From: Tabrizicola_A aquatica
GTDB taxonomy: Bacteria > Pseudomonadota > Alphaproteobacteria > Rhodobacterales > Rhodobacteraceae
Length of the DNA: 64,000 bases
Assembly (NCBI GenBank): GCA_965194375.1
Contig: CBDAEL010000002.1
Reading direction: 5' to 3' (one strand)
Position 1 is the stretch's first letter, and each line of letters begins with the position of its first letter. Shown one piece after another: positions 41,428 to 50,705 of the stretch. The notes beneath the pieces are model-generated. The model was not told the origin of the DNA. It saw only the letters and a program-made list of their open reading frames with translations, and did not search any database. The translations under genes were made by a program, and so were the position numbers.

Positions 41428-42306
41428 TCAGGCGACCTTTTCCAATGCAATTTGCGGGGCGATGCCCAAGGCGCGCACCACCTCGCGTGTCAGTTGGGGG
41501 CGGTTCAGGGTGTAGAAATGCAAATCCTCCACCCCGCCCGACATCAACCGGTCACAAAGCGCCGTGCATTGGGCCAAGGCCAGCAATGCCTCGCGCCCAT
41601 CACGTGCGGCCGTGGCAAAGGCCTCATCCAGCTTGGCCGGCACCCGTGCGCCACAGCGTGCGGCAAAACGCTTGGTACCGGCCCAGCTTTGAATGGGCAA
41701 AATGCCCGGAATGATCGGCACATGAATGCCTGCCGCCACACAATCATCGCGAAAGCGAAAGAACGCATCGGCGTCAAAGAGGAACTGAGTGATCGCCTTT
41801 GTCGCCCCCGCATCAACCTTGCGCTTCAGCCAGCGGACATCCGCTGTGGGATCGGCAGCATCCGGATGCGGCTCAGGGTACGCGCCAACCGCAATCTCGA
41901 ACTTGCCCGTCGCGGCCAAAGCCGCCACCAAGTCGACCGAGCTTGCAAAGCCGTCGGCATGCGGCTGAAACCGCCCCGCGCCGTTCGGCGCATCCCCACG
42001 CAAGGCCACAATCTGGCGCACCCCGGCCTGATGGTACCCCTCGGCGATCTCCAGCGTCTCGGCTTTTGACGCGTCAACGCAGGTCAGATGTGCCGCCACG
42101 TTCAGCCCGCAATTGCGGTGCAGCGTGGCCACGGACTCATGGGTCAACCTGCGCGTGGTGCCGCCCGCGCCATAGGTCACGCTCACGAACTCCGGCCCCA
42201 TCGGCGCCAAAGCCTGCACCGCTTCAAAGAGCTTGAACGACGCATCCAACGATTGCGGGGGGAAGAACTCAAACGAAATACGCGGCGCGGGCCGAAGGGT
42301 CGTCAT
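41428..42306 (-). CDS. metF: methylenetetrahydrofolate reductase
   Basis: A 292-residue flavoprotein that reduces 5,10-methylene-THF to 5-methyl-THF for methionine synthesis. Family segments: ISFEFFPPQSLDASFKLFE at the start, FVSVTYGAGGTTRRLTHES, IVALRGDAPNGAG, and KAITQFLFDADAFFRFRDDC, which contribute to FAD and folate binding. Length is normal. It diverges from metR across 91 bases and ends at a strong terminator. Confidence 0.93.
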   Translation of the reverse strand: MTTLRPAPRISFEFFPPQSLDASFKLFEAVQALAPMGPEFVSVTYGAGGTTRRLTHESVATLHRNCGLNVAAHLTCVDASKAETLEIAEGYHQAGVRQIVALRGDAPNGAGRFQPHADGFASSVDLVAALAATGKFEIAVGAYPEPHPDAADPTADVRWLKRKVDAGATKAITQFLFDADAFFRFRDDCVAAGIHVPIIPGILPIQSWAGTKRFAARCGARVPAKLDEAFATAARDGREALLALAQCTALCDRLMSGGVEDLHFYTLNRPQLTREVVRALGIAPQIALEKVA

Positions 42307-42364
42307 ATGGGCGTCTCCTTTTCACTTGCCCCTTTTTGCCAGATACCTCAATGTGACGCCAATT

Positions 42365-42386
42365 CATAATATTCACGATCATTATG
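42365..42386. promoter_or_regulatory. inverted repeat between metF and metR
   Basis: CATAAT (42365-42370) and ATTATG (42381-42386) are perfect complements spaced by ten bases in the only A/T-rich part of the divergent region. The TTCATAATATTCA stretch around the left half also has the T-N11-A form of LysR-type sites. Probable MetR-binding site; unproven. Confidence 0.5.
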
Positions 42387-42397
42387 CGGTGATCCTC

Positions 42398-43303
42398 ATG
42401 CATATCGAACTGCGCCACCTGCGGACCATCCGCGCCATCCAACAGGCGGGCGGCCTCGCCCGCGCGGCCGAGATGCTCAACATGACGCAATCGGCACTCT
42501 CGCATCAGGTCGCGGGCTTGGAAGATCAGGCGGGGATGGAACTCTTCGTGCGCCGCTCAAAACCCATGCGCCTGTCGGCCGCAGGCCAGCGCATGCTGCG
42601 CGCGGCTGAGCGTATCCTGCCCGAAATCACCGCGCTGGAAGAGGAATTTCGAGCGCTGCGATCCGGCAAGACCGGACGTCTGCACATCGCCATCCAATGC
42701 CACGCCTGTTTTGACTGGCTCTTTCCCGTGCTGGAGCTTTTCCGCCACGCCTGGCCCGAGGTGGATGTCGACATCCGCGCGGGCCTTGCCTTTGAACCCT
42801 TTCCGGCGCTTGCCCGCGAGGAGGTGGATCTGGTGATCTCGTCGAACCCCGAACCGCTCCCCGGCATCGTGGCCCAGCCGCTCTTTGACTATGCGCCCAC
42901 GCTCATTGCCTCGGCCCAAAACCCGCTGGCGGCCAAGACGATGATCGAGGCCGAGGATTTGCGCGACCAGACGCTGATCACTTACCCCGTGGGGCGCGAC
43001 AAGCTGGATGTGTTCACCGACCTTTTGACCCCCGCCCGGGTCGAACCCGCAGGCCAGCGCCATGTCGAATTGACAGCCGTGATCCTGATGCTCGTCGGCT
43101 CCAACCGCGGTGTGGCGGTGCTGCCCGATTGGGTGATCCGCGAGGTGACATCCAACCCTGACTACATCACCCGCCCGCTCGCCCCCGGCAACGTCACCCG
43201 CCGGCTCTATGCCTGCCTGCGCCAAGATGACGTCGCGCGCCCCTTCATGGCGCATTTCCTGAAACTCGCCCGCTCAGAACCGGTCAAGCTTCAACGACTC
43301 TGA
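42398..43303 (+). CDS. metR: MetR, LysR-family regulator of methionine genes
   Basis: A 301-residue LysR-type regulator. The winged helix-turn-helix is at the N-terminus (MHIELRHLRTIRAIQQAGGL, then ARAAEMLNMTQSALSHQVAG), which is the typical MetR opening. A type 2 periplasmic-binding-like effector domain follows; HVELTAVILMLVGSNRGVAV is a conserved MetR stretch. In the family, homocysteine is the co-effector. It diverges from metF, its expected target. The frame is open upstream to 42233 inside metF and that extension is rejected. Confidence 0.9.
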   Translation: MHIELRHLRTIRAIQQAGGLARAAEMLNMTQSALSHQVAGLEDQAGMELFVRRSKPMRLSAAGQRMLRAAERILPEITALEEEFRALRSGKTGRLHIAIQCHACFDWLFPVLELFRHAWPEVDVDIRAGLAFEPFPALAREEVDLVISSNPEPLPGIVAQPLFDYAPTLIASAQNPLAAKTMIEAEDLRDQTLITYPVGRDKLDVFTDLLTPARVEPAGQRHVELTAVILMLVGSNRGVAVLPDWVIREVTSNPDYITRPLAPGNVTRRLYACLRQDDVARPFMAHFLKLARSEPVKLQRL

Positions 43304-43325
43304 CCACCCACAACTGCCGCAGGAT

Positions 43326-43347
43326 TTGCGCCTTTCCAAATACTCAC
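43326..43347 (+). repeat. dispersed repeat family A, copy 2
   Basis: Exact 22-base copy (ending GCGCCTTTCCAAATACTCAC) between metR and the inositol-phosphatase-family gene; 23 bases after the metR stop. Confidence 0.8.
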
Positions 43348-43444
43348 CTTTCAACGCCAGTCCCCAAGCGGTCGGTCGGGCCCCCTTTCCCTTCGCCGCC
43401 TTTCGGTGTATCGCCCCTGCCTTGAACCGGACCGGAGTGAACCC

Positions 43445-44236
43445 ATGCAGGGCAGTGCCAACCTCAACCTCATGATCAAAGCCGCGCGCCGCGCGGGCAA
43501 GTCTTTGGTCAAGGACTTCCGCGAGGTGGAAAACCTGCAGGTTTCGACCAAAGGCCCGGGCGATTTCGTGTCGAAAGCCGACCGCGAGGCCGAGCGGCTG
43601 ATCAAAGAAGACCTGATGGGCGCTCGGCCGACCTATGGTTGGCTGGGCGAAGAAACCGGCGGCGAAGATGGTGCCGACCCCACACGCCGTTGGATCGTCG
43701 ATCCTTTGGATGGCACCACCAACTTCCTGCACGGCATGCCCCATTGGGCGATTTCCATCGCGCTGGAACATAAGGGCGAGATCGTCTCGGCCGTGGTCTA
43801 TGACCCCGCCAAGGATGAGATGTTCTGGGCCGAAAAAGGCGCGGGCGCTTGGTTGAATGACAACCGCCGCCTGCGCGTCTCGGGCCGTCGCAGCATGGCC
43901 GAGGCGGTCTTCGCCACCGGCGTGCCTTTTGGTGCGAAAAAGACCCTGCCCGCCATGCTCGCCGATCTCGCGCGGCTGATGCCCGCTTGCGCAGGCGTGC
44001 GACGCTGGGGCGCGGCCTCGCTGGATCTGGCCTATGTCGCGGCGGGCCGCTTTGACGGCTATTGGGAACGCGAATTGCAGCCGTGGGACATCGCGGCAGG
44101 GCTTCTTTTGGTGAAAGAGGCCGGCGGTTTGGTCGGCCCTGTCCGTGAGGGCGATGACATCTTGGGGCGCGGTGCAGTGCTCTGCGCCAACGAGCCTTTG
44201 TTTGAAGGCTTCGGAAAGATCATCCGCAACGCCTGA
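43445..44236 (+). CDS. inositol monophosphatase family protein (SuhB/CysQ-like)
   Basis: A 263-residue Mg2+-dependent, Li+-sensitive-type phosphatase. GWLGEETGG provides the first metal-binding Glu, WIVDPLDGTTNFLHGMPHWA the DPLDGT metal site, and ELQPWDIAAGLLLVKEAGG the second signature. Family members hydrolyse inositol phosphate, 3'-phosphoadenosine 5'-phosphate, or act with the transcription machinery (SuhB). HGMPHWAIS fits the SuhB/IMPase branch better than CysQ. Stands alone, followed by an unusual hairpin array. Confidence 0.88.
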   Translation: MQGSANLNLMIKAARRAGKSLVKDFREVENLQVSTKGPGDFVSKADREAERLIKEDLMGARPTYGWLGEETGGEDGADPTRRWIVDPLDGTTNFLHGMPHWAISIALEHKGEIVSAVVYDPAKDEMFWAEKGAGAWLNDNRRLRVSGRRSMAEAVFATGVPFGAKKTLPAMLADLARLMPACAGVRRWGAASLDLAYVAAGRFDGYWERELQPWDIAAGLLLVKEAGGLVGPVREGDDILGRGAVLCANEPLFEGFGKIIRNA

Positions 44237-44238
44237 CG

Positions 44239-44303
44239 CAAATTTCTGACACAGAAATTTGGCCAGAGTTTTGCAAACTCTGGAGCTATGCCTTGCAAGG
44301 CAT
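44239..44303. repeat. three consecutive perfect hairpins
   Basis: Within 65 bases lie CAAATTTCTG-ACA-CAGAAATTTG (44239-44261), CCAGAGTTT-TGC-AAACTCTGG (44263-44283) and ATGCCTT-GC-AAGGCAT (44288-44303). All stems are perfect (10, 9 and 7 bp). It starts two bases after a stop and lies between convergent genes. There is no T-run, and three different stems in series are more than a terminator needs. Could be an intergenic repeat element, a processing or stability signal, or a protein-binding site. Confidence 0.85.
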
Positions 44304-44339
44304 CGATCTGCACCCAAGATGAGGAAAGGCGGATCCCCG

Positions 44340-45083
44340 CTAGCGCCGTGGCACGCGCGGAATAGAGGATTTCGCAAGCTTATACTGGGCTTCCGGATGC
44401 GGCGGATGGCCTTCCGTGCGCCGCCAGTAGTCCTTCCCCCCCCGACGCATCAGCGCGGGCAGAGCCAGCACGAGCCCCCCCGCAAAGCCGCCCGCATGCG
44501 CCCAATAGGCCACGCCGCCGCCATCGACGGGCATGGACATGCCGCTGAAGATTTGCAGCGCAAACCAGATGCCCAGCACGATCCAGGCTGGAATGGCGAA
44601 GATGCGAAAGAAGATCACGAAGATGAACAAGACATCCACCCGCGCCTTGGGAAAGAGCAAAAGATACCCCCCCATCACCCCGGCAATCGCACCCGAGGCC
44701 CCCACCATTGGAATAGGCGAGAACGGGTCCATCGCCACCTGTGCCACGGCCGCGGCAAGGCCCGAGAGGAGATAGAACAGCAAAAACCCGCCATGGCCCA
44801 TCTCATCTTCGAGATTGTCGCCATAGATCCACAGGAACAGCATATTGCCCAAAAGATGCATCCAGCCCGCGTGCAGGAACATCGAGGTGACAATGGTGGC
44901 GATCCCCTGCCCCTGCATCAGGTTCTCAGGCACCAGCCCCCATTGGAAAAAGAAAAAGTTGAGTTGGTTCTCAGAGGGAAGCGTCAGCCAATAGGACAAA
45001 AACACCGCCGCGTTGATCGCGATCAGGGTGAAGGTGACATAGGGCGTGCGGCCCGAGGGGTTGTGGTCGCGAATGGGAAACAT
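44340..45083 (-). CDS. rhomboid family intramembrane serine protease
   Basis: A 247-residue membrane protein with six to seven helices. The catalytic Ser is in GASGAIAG (about residue 130), and its partner His is in WAHAGGFAGG (about residue 196). HAGWMHLLGNMLFLWIYGDN provides the conserved loop with a HxxxN pattern. Cleaves membrane segments of other proteins; targets unknown. The N-terminus MFPIRDHNPSGRTPYVTF is typical of the bacterial group. It converges with the inositol-phosphatase-family gene. Confidence 0.9.
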   Translation of the reverse strand: MFPIRDHNPSGRTPYVTFTLIAINAAVFLSYWLTLPSENQLNFFFFQWGLVPENLMQGQGIATIVTSMFLHAGWMHLLGNMLFLWIYGDNLEDEMGHGGFLLFYLLSGLAAAVAQVAMDPFSPIPMVGASGAIAGVMGGYLLLFPKARVDVLFIFVIFFRIFAIPAWIVLGIWFALQIFSGMSMPVDGGGVAYWAHAGGFAGGLVLALPALMRRGGKDYWRRTEGHPPHPEAQYKLAKSSIPRVPRR

Positions 45084-45126
45084 CCGTGCAGGGTTTCCGA
45101 TCGGCGCGCGCGCGTCAAGTCAGGAA

Positions 45127-45145
45127 GGGGGGCTGTCTGCCCCCC
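45127..45145. terminator. hairpin between putA and the rhomboid gene
   Basis: GGGGGGC, loop TGTCT, GCCCCCC: perfect 7-bp stem downstream of putA (minus strand). No T-run. Confidence 0.5.
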
Positions 45146-45169
45146 TCGCGCGGGACGCGCTCACCCCCT

Positions 45170-45194
45170 GAGAGTATTTTGGCCAAGATGAAAA
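45170..45194 (-). repeat. dispersed repeat family B, partial copy
   Basis: GAGAGTATTTTGGCCAAGAT followed by GAAAA, immediately downstream of putA. It keeps the GAGTATTT..GGCCAAGATGAAA half but lacks the GCCTCCGGCGG end. Confidence 0.7.
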
Positions 45195-45198
45195 GGCC

Positions 45199-48100
45199 TT
45201 AGCTTCCCGACACCTCGGCCAGAAGTTGGGCGTTGCCCCCGGAGGCGGTGGTGTCGATGCAGACGTGGCGTTCCAGCATCGCGTGCCCCCGGTCGGGCAG
45301 GGTGCCGATCAAGGGCAGGATCGGCCCCTTGCGGGCCGCCAATGCGCGGGCGCGGGCACGGGCACCGTCGCTGTCGCCCCACCAGATGGCGCCCGAAAAG
45401 CCGGACAGCCGCGACAGGGCGGCGGGATCAAGGCCCGGCGCCTCAATCGCATGGCCACCCAGGGCGCGGATTGCCTCGGCTTGGGCCAAGGCGGTGGCCG
45501 TGGAGGGGCCAAGGCACAAAAGCGGCGCGCGCGGCACGAAGGTCAGGCGGTTCGATTCCCCCGTCGGTCCCGGCAGCACGAGCGCATGGGCCGGATGAGC
45601 CGTGACGCGATCAAGGCGCAGCGCGGCCGCGACCTCGGCCTCGGGCGTTGCGCGGTCGTCTGGCGCGGCGCTTGGCGTGGCCGCGCAGGTAAAGCGGGCC
45701 AGATACTCGGGCCCACCGGCCTTGGGCCCGGTGCCCGACAGCCCCTCGCCGCCGAAGGGCTGGCTGCCGACCACCGCGCCGATTTGGTTGCGGTTGACGT
45801 AGGTATTGCCGACCGCAAGCGCATCGACGACCGCCTGCACCCGGTCATCGATGCGGGTGTGCAGCCCGAAGGTCAGCCCATAACCCGTGGCATTGACCGC
45901 TTTGACGACGGCGTCAATCTGACTGGCCTTGAAGGTGGCCACATGCAGCACCGGGCCGAAGATTTCGCGTGGCATGCCCTGAATGCCCCCGACACGGATC
46001 ACAGTGGGACCGATGAAAGTGCCTGTGGCGGGGGCGGGCATGTCTTTCAGCACCCGGCCCTCGGCGCGGGCCTTTGCGATGTAATCTGCAATGCCAGCTT
46101 GAGCCTCGGCGTCGATGACCGGGCCGACATCGGTGACAAGATCCGCCGGATCGCCCAGCGCCAGTTCCTCCATCGCGCCGTAGAGCATTTCCAGCGTGTG
46201 ATCGGCGACATCCTCTTGCAGATAAAGGCAGCGTAGCGCCGAGCAGCGCTGGCCGGACGATTGGAAGGAGGAGGCCAGCACATCGCGCACAGCCTGTTCT
46301 GGCAGCGCGGTTGAGTCCACCATCATCGCGTTCAGACCGCCGGTTTCGGCAATCAAGGGCGCGGTGGGGTCGGCGTGTTCGGCCATGGCGGCACGGATGA
46401 GTAGCGCGACCTCGGTGGAGCCGGTGAAGGCCACACCACCGATGCGCGGATCGCGGGTCAGGGCCGCGCCCACCTGCCCGTCACCCGGCAACAGCTGCAG
46501 CGCCGAGGCTGGGACGCCCGCCTTTTGCAAAAGGGTCACCGCCAGATGGGCGATGAGCGGGGTCTGTTCGGCGGGCTTGGCGATGACAGCATTGCCTGCG
46601 GCCAGCGCCGCCCCGATCTGGCCCGAGAAGATGGCTAAGGGGAAGTTCCATGGGCTGATACAGGCAAAGACCCCGCGCGCGGGGTTTTGGAGCCCGGTCG
46701 CCCCATCTGCATAGTAGCGCAGGAAATCCACCGCCTCGCGCAGTTCGGCCACGGCATCGGCGGCGGTCTTGCCGGCCTCACGCGCCAGAAGGGCGAAGAT
46801 CGGGCCGAAGTGGTCTTCATAAAGATCCGCCGCGCGGCGCAGAACCTCGGCACGCTCGGGCGCGGCGGCGGCCCAAGGTTCGGCCAGCCGCAGGGCGGTT
46901 TCTACATCCGGTGCGCCTGCAGTGAGCACATGGCCGACCAATTCAAGAGTCGCTGGGTTTTTCACCTCATGCCGCAGGCCCCCCGAGGCGGCGCCTGCGA
47001 TGAGGGGCGAAGCCTCGAAGAGCCGCGCCATATGGGGCGCGCGCGCCGTCTCGATCGTCTCCAGAACGGCCGTATCGGTCAGATCAAAGCCGCGCGCGTT
47101 GCGGCGGGTGCCAAACAGGCCCGGCCCGGTCAGGATCGCGGGGCTGGCAACCGGGCGCATCCCTTCCATCGCGGTCAGCGGGCAAGCGGCGACGCGTTCG
47201 GGGGCCACCTCTTCGTTGACGATCTGATTGACGAAGGACGAGTTCGCGCCGTTTTCCAACAGCCGCCGCACGAGATAGGCCAGAAGGTCGCGATGCGCGC
47301 CCACGGGGGCATAGATGCGGCAGCGGGTGCCGTGGTCTTCCAAAACGATATCATGCAGGCGTTCGCCCATCCCATGCAGGCGCTGGAATTCAAAGGCGCG
47401 CCCGTCTTGCATTCCCGCTTCGCTGGCCATGTCCAGAATCGCGGCCACGGTATGGGCGTTGTGGGTGGCAAACTGCGGATAGATGCGGTCGGTCATGGCC
47501 AAAAGCTTGCGGGCATTGGCGATATAGCTGACATCGGTCGCCTGTTTGCGGGTAAAGACCGGAAAGCTGTCCAGCCCCAGAACCTGCGCCCGTTTCACCT
47601 CGGCGTCCCAATAGGCGCCCTTCACCAGCCGCACCATGATCTTGCGATCCAGCCTGACCGACAGCGCATAAAGCCAGTCGATCACCGCACCGGCGCGGCG
47701 CCCGTAAGCCTGCACGACAACGCCAAAGCCGTCCCAGCCCTTCAGCGCCGGATCGGACAGCACAGCCTCAATCACCTCGAGCGACAGCGCCAGACGGTCA
47801 GCCTCTTCGGCGTCGATGTTGAACCCAAGGCCCGCCGCCTTGGCCAGCCCGGCCAAAGCGCGGACGCGGGGGACAAGTTCCTCCATCACGCGGGCGCGCT
47901 TGGCGACCTCATAGCGCGGATGCAGCGCCGACAGTTTCACCGAAATGCCGGGGTTGGTCCGGATATCGCCGGTGGTGGCCGCCGCCGCAATCGCGGTGAT
48001 CGCCTTGGAATAGGCAAGATGATAGCGCCGCGCATCGGCTTCGGTGCGCGCCGCCTCGCCCAGCATGTCATAGCTGTAGGTATAGCCCCGCGCCTCTAAT

Positions 48101-48648
48101 TCGCGCGCGCGTTTCATCGCCAGATCAATGGTTTCACCCAGAACGAAATTGCGCCCCATCTCCTTCATCGCGCGCGACACGGCGGTGCGGATCACCGGCT
48201 CGCCCAACCGCTTCACCGCCGCTTTCAGATGGCCGACGATGCCCGGCTCACGCTCATCCAGCACCTTGCCGGTCAGCATCAAGGCCCAGGTTGAGGCGTT
48301 CACAAGGCTTGAGGCCGACTGACCCAGATGCTTGCCCCAATCCGACGGCGCGATCTTGTCCTCGATCAGCGCATCCATGGTCTCGGCGTCCGGCACGCGC
48401 AACAGCGCCTCGGCCAGGCACATCAGCGCGATGCCTTCATCGGTCGACAGCCCATATTCGGCCAGAAACACCTCCATCAGGCCGGGCTTCACGCTGGCGC
48501 GGATGCGGCGCACCAGATCGGCCCCTGCATCGGTGATGCGGGCCCGGGCGGCGGCGTCCAGCCCCGCCTCGGCGATCAGGGCCTGAACCAATGCGGCCTC
48601 ATCACGCAGCGACTGGCGGTCGATGATGTCCCAAGACGTGCGCGACAT
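45199..48648 (-). CDS. putA: bifunctional proline dehydrogenase / glutamate-semialdehyde dehydrogenase
   Basis: An 1149-residue enzyme oxidising proline to glutamate. The PRODH barrel contains GYTYSYDMLGEAARTEADA, VRLVKGAYWDAEVKRAQ and RIYAPVGAH..LAYLVRRLLENGANSSFV. The aldehyde dehydrogenase half has CISPWNFPLAIF and the nucleophilic Cys at about residue 802 (SSGQRCSALRCLYLQ). A further C-terminal segment resembles the ALDH-superfamily tail of long PutA proteins. It starts directly with the helical domain and lacks the ribbon-helix-helix DNA-binding domain of E. coli PutA; a divergent Lrp-type gene supplies regulation. ATG at 48648 chosen over 48762. Confidence 0.95.
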   Translation of the reverse strand: MSRTSWDIIDRQSLRDEAALVQALIAEAGLDAAARARITDAGADLVRRIRASVKPGLMEVFLAEYGLSTDEGIALMCLAEALLRVPDAETMDALIEDKIAPSDWGKHLGQSASSLVNASTWALMLTGKVLDEREPGIVGHLKAAVKRLGEPVIRTAVSRAMKEMGRNFVLGETIDLAMKRARELEARGYTYSYDMLGEAARTEADARRYHLAYSKAITAIAAAATTGDIRTNPGISVKLSALHPRYEVAKRARVMEELVPRVRALAGLAKAAGLGFNIDAEEADRLALSLEVIEAVLSDPALKGWDGFGVVVQAYGRRAGAVIDWLYALSVRLDRKIMVRLVKGAYWDAEVKRAQVLGLDSFPVFTRKQATDVSYIANARKLLAMTDRIYPQFATHNAHTVAAILDMASEAGMQDGRAFEFQRLHGMGERLHDIVLEDHGTRCRIYAPVGAHRDLLAYLVRRLLENGANSSFVNQIVNEEVAPERVAACPLTAMEGMRPVASPAILTGPGLFGTRRNARGFDLTDTAVLETIETARAPHMARLFEASPLIAGAASGGLRHEVKNPATLELVGHVLTAGAPDVETALRLAEPWAAAAPERAEVLRRAADLYEDHFGPIFALLAREAGKTAADAVAELREAVDFLRYYADGATGLQNPARGVFACISPWNFPLAIFSGQIGAALAAGNAVIAKPAEQTPLIAHLAVTLLQKAGVPASALQLLPGDGQVGAALTRDPRIGGVAFTGSTEVALLIRAAMAEHADPTAPLIAETGGLNAMMVDSTALPEQAVRDVLASSFQSSGQRCSALRCLYLQEDVADHTLEMLYGAMEELALGDPADLVTDVGPVIDAEAQAGIADYIAKARAEGRVLKDMPAPATGTFIGPTVIRVGGIQGMPREIFGPVLHVATFKASQIDAVVKAVNATGYGLTFGLHTRIDDRVQAVVDALAVGNTYVNRNQIGAVVGSQPFGGEGLSGTGPKAGGPEYLARFTCAATPSAAPDDRATPEAEVAAALRLDRVTAHPAHALVLPGPTGESNRLTFVPRAPLLCLGPSTATALAQAEAIRALGGHAIEAPGLDPAALSRLSGFSGAIWWGDSDGARARARALAARKGPILPLIGTLPDRGHAMLERHVCIDTTASGGNAQLLAEVSGS

Positions 48649-48755
48649 GGCAGGCTCCCTATGGATTTGACCCATGATAGCGCAGGTTTGACAGGCCGTT
48701 CGACTTAAAGTATCCCCGCAGGCAGCCAAAAGCCTTGCAGTTAAAGGAATACACG

Positions 48756-49217
48756 ATGCCAATCGCCCGCGTTGAGTTGGACCGCTTTGACGACGCCATT
48801 CTGCGGGTTCTGGCGGTCGAAGGGCGGATCAGCGCCACCGAGCTTGCCCGCCGGATCGGGCTGTCGAAATCGCCCACCCAAGCGCGGATGAAGCGGCTGG
48901 AGGATGCGGGCATCATCACTGGGTACCGCGCCAATCTGGATCCTATCCGCATGGGGCTTGCGCATGTGGCCTTTGTCGAAGTGCGGCTGTCTGACACCCG
49001 CGAGGCGGCCTTGCAGGCGTTTAACAAGGCGGTGATGGCGGTGCCTGAGGTGGAGCAGTGCCACATGATCGCAAGCCGTTTTGACTACCTTTTGAAAGTA
49101 CGCACCGCCGATATCCAAGATTACCGCCGGGTGCTGGCCGAACAGATCAGCGCGCTGCCCCATGTCGCGGGCACCTCGACCTATGTGGCGATGGAGGCGG
49201 TGAAGGAAATCTTCTAA
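48756..49217 (+). CDS. putR: Lrp/AsnC-family regulator, probably PutR
   Basis: A 153-residue Lrp-type regulator: N-terminal helix-turn-helix (EGRISATELARRIGLSKSPT, then QARMKRLEDAGIITGYRANL) and a C-terminal RAM ligand domain (VPEVEQCHMIASRFDYLLKV). It diverges from putA across 107 bases, the arrangement of PutR in Rhodobacter and related bacteria, where it activates putA with proline. Start at 48756 (MPIARVELDRFD) fits the family better than 48735. Confidence 0.88.
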   Translation: MPIARVELDRFDDAILRVLAVEGRISATELARRIGLSKSPTQARMKRLEDAGIITGYRANLDPIRMGLAHVAFVEVRLSDTREAALQAFNKAVMAVPEVEQCHMIASRFDYLLKVRTADIQDYRRVLAEQISALPHVAGTSTYVAMEAVKEIF

Positions 49218-49274
49218 CCCGCTTTACCGATGGCCCGGCCCCCAGTAGCGTGGCTGCAAACTTGGGGGACGAAA

Positions 49275-50702
49275 ATGGCTGATCTTGATTTGTGCTACCT
49301 GCCCGCGCATGAGGCCTTGGCGCGGTTTCGCGCGAAAACCCTGTCGCCGGTGGAGTTGATGCAGGCGGTCATCGCCCGGGCCGAGGCGGTGAAAGACCCC
49401 GTGAACGCCTTTACCTTCACCCATTTCGACGAGGCGATGGACCGCGCCCGCAAGGCGGAGGCGAAATACGCCAAGGGCCAGCGCACCCGCGCGCTGGAAG
49501 GGCTGCCCATCGGGATCAAGGATGAAAACGAGATTGCGGGCAAGCCGACCTCTTCGGGCTCGCTCATCCTGAAGGATCACGTCGCCACCCACACCTCGGT
49601 CAACAACCAGCGCATTCTGGCGGCGGGCGGCATCGTCCATGCCCGCACCGCCACGCCCGAATTTTCCGCCGCCGGCATCTGCTGGAGCCGGCTTTGGGGC
49701 GTCACCCGTAACCCGTGGAACCCCGCGTTCACACCGGGCGGCTCCTCTGGCGGATCGGCGGCCGCGCTGGCGGCGGGCACCTCGCCCTTGGCGATGGGGT
49801 CTGACATCGGCGGGTCGATCCGCATCCCGGCTTCGGCCTGCGGGGTGGTGGGGTTCAAACCGCCCTATGGCCGCAACGTTGATGATCCGCCCTTCAACCT
49901 TGATTTCTTCTGCCACACCGGCCCGATGACCCGCTCTGTGCGCGACGCGGCGCTGTTGCAAAACGTCATCGCCGGGCCGCATCCCAGCGACATCGCCAGC
50001 CTGCGGCCCAAGCTGACCCTGCCGCTGGAGGGCCGCCCGATCAAAGGCTGGAAGATCGCCTATTCGCTGGACCTTGGCATGTTCGAGGTTGACCCCGATG
50101 TGCGCGCCAATACGCTGGCCGCGGTGCAGGTGTTCCGCGATCTGGGCGCCACGGTGACCGAGGTGAAAACCGGCTGGGGACCCGAGGTGATGGCGGCCTG
50201 TATGGCCTATCTCACCCATATCTTCGGCGGCTATATCTCGGGCCTACTCGACGACCACGCCGAGGAGATGACGACCTATGTCCGCGCCTTTGCCGAAAAG
50301 GGCCGGGCCTCCACCGCGCAAGACTATGTGCAGGCGCTGGAGGTGATTGCCGCCGCCTATGCCCCGATTGGCGAGATCCTGATGCGCCATGACCTCTTGA
50401 TCTGCCCCACCCTTGGCATCCCCGCGCCCCCGGCCGAGTTTGACAACACCAAGGACCGCATGATCATCAACAACACCGAAGTCAGCCCCGAACTGGGCTG
50501 GGCGATGACCGTGCCCTTCAACATGCTGTCGCGCCTGCCGGTGCTGGCGGTGCCCTCGGGCCATGCCGCAAACGGGGTGCCGACGGGCATCCAAATCGTC
50601 GGTCGCAGCTATTCAGACCGCGACGTGTTCCAGGCGGGCATGGCCTATGAGGCGGCTTTGGGTGGCTGGTACAGCACGGCGGCCAAGCGGCCAAAGCTTT
50701 AG
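49275..50702 (+). CDS. amidase-signature family amidase
   Basis: A 475-residue amidase with the Ser-cisSer-Lys triad: Lys at about residue 82 (GLPIGIKDENE), the Gly/Ser-rich loop GGSSGGSAAALAAGTSPLAM, and the nucleophilic Ser in SDIGGSIRIPASACGVVGFK. Members hydrolyse carboxylic amides, including indole-acetamide, nicotinamide or malonamide; GatA is related but has longer conserved features not seen here. Substrate unknown. It lies after putR with a GGGGG-rich ribosome site and converges with the exporter genes. Confidence 0.87.
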   Translation: MADLDLCYLPAHEALARFRAKTLSPVELMQAVIARAEAVKDPVNAFTFTHFDEAMDRARKAEAKYAKGQRTRALEGLPIGIKDENEIAGKPTSSGSLILKDHVATHTSVNNQRILAAGGIVHARTATPEFSAAGICWSRLWGVTRNPWNPAFTPGGSSGGSAAALAAGTSPLAMGSDIGGSIRIPASACGVVGFKPPYGRNVDDPPFNLDFFCHTGPMTRSVRDAALLQNVIAGPHPSDIASLRPKLTLPLEGRPIKGWKIAYSLDLGMFEVDPDVRANTLAAVQVFRDLGATVTEVKTGWGPEVMAACMAYLTHIFGGYISGLLDDHAEEMTTYVRAFAEKGRASTAQDYVQALEVIAAAYAPIGEILMRHDLLICPTLGIPAPPAEFDNTKDRMIINNTEVSPELGWAMTVPFNMLSRLPVLAVPSGHAANGVPTGIQIVGRSYSDRDVFQAGMAYEAALGGWYSTAAKRPKL

Positions 50703-50705
50703 CGC

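Noticed and set aside
44270..44277. TTTGCAAA inside the second hairpin at 44263-44283 as a PccR site
   Set aside because: It lies between two converging gene ends, not at a promoter; the word follows from the hairpin symmetry.
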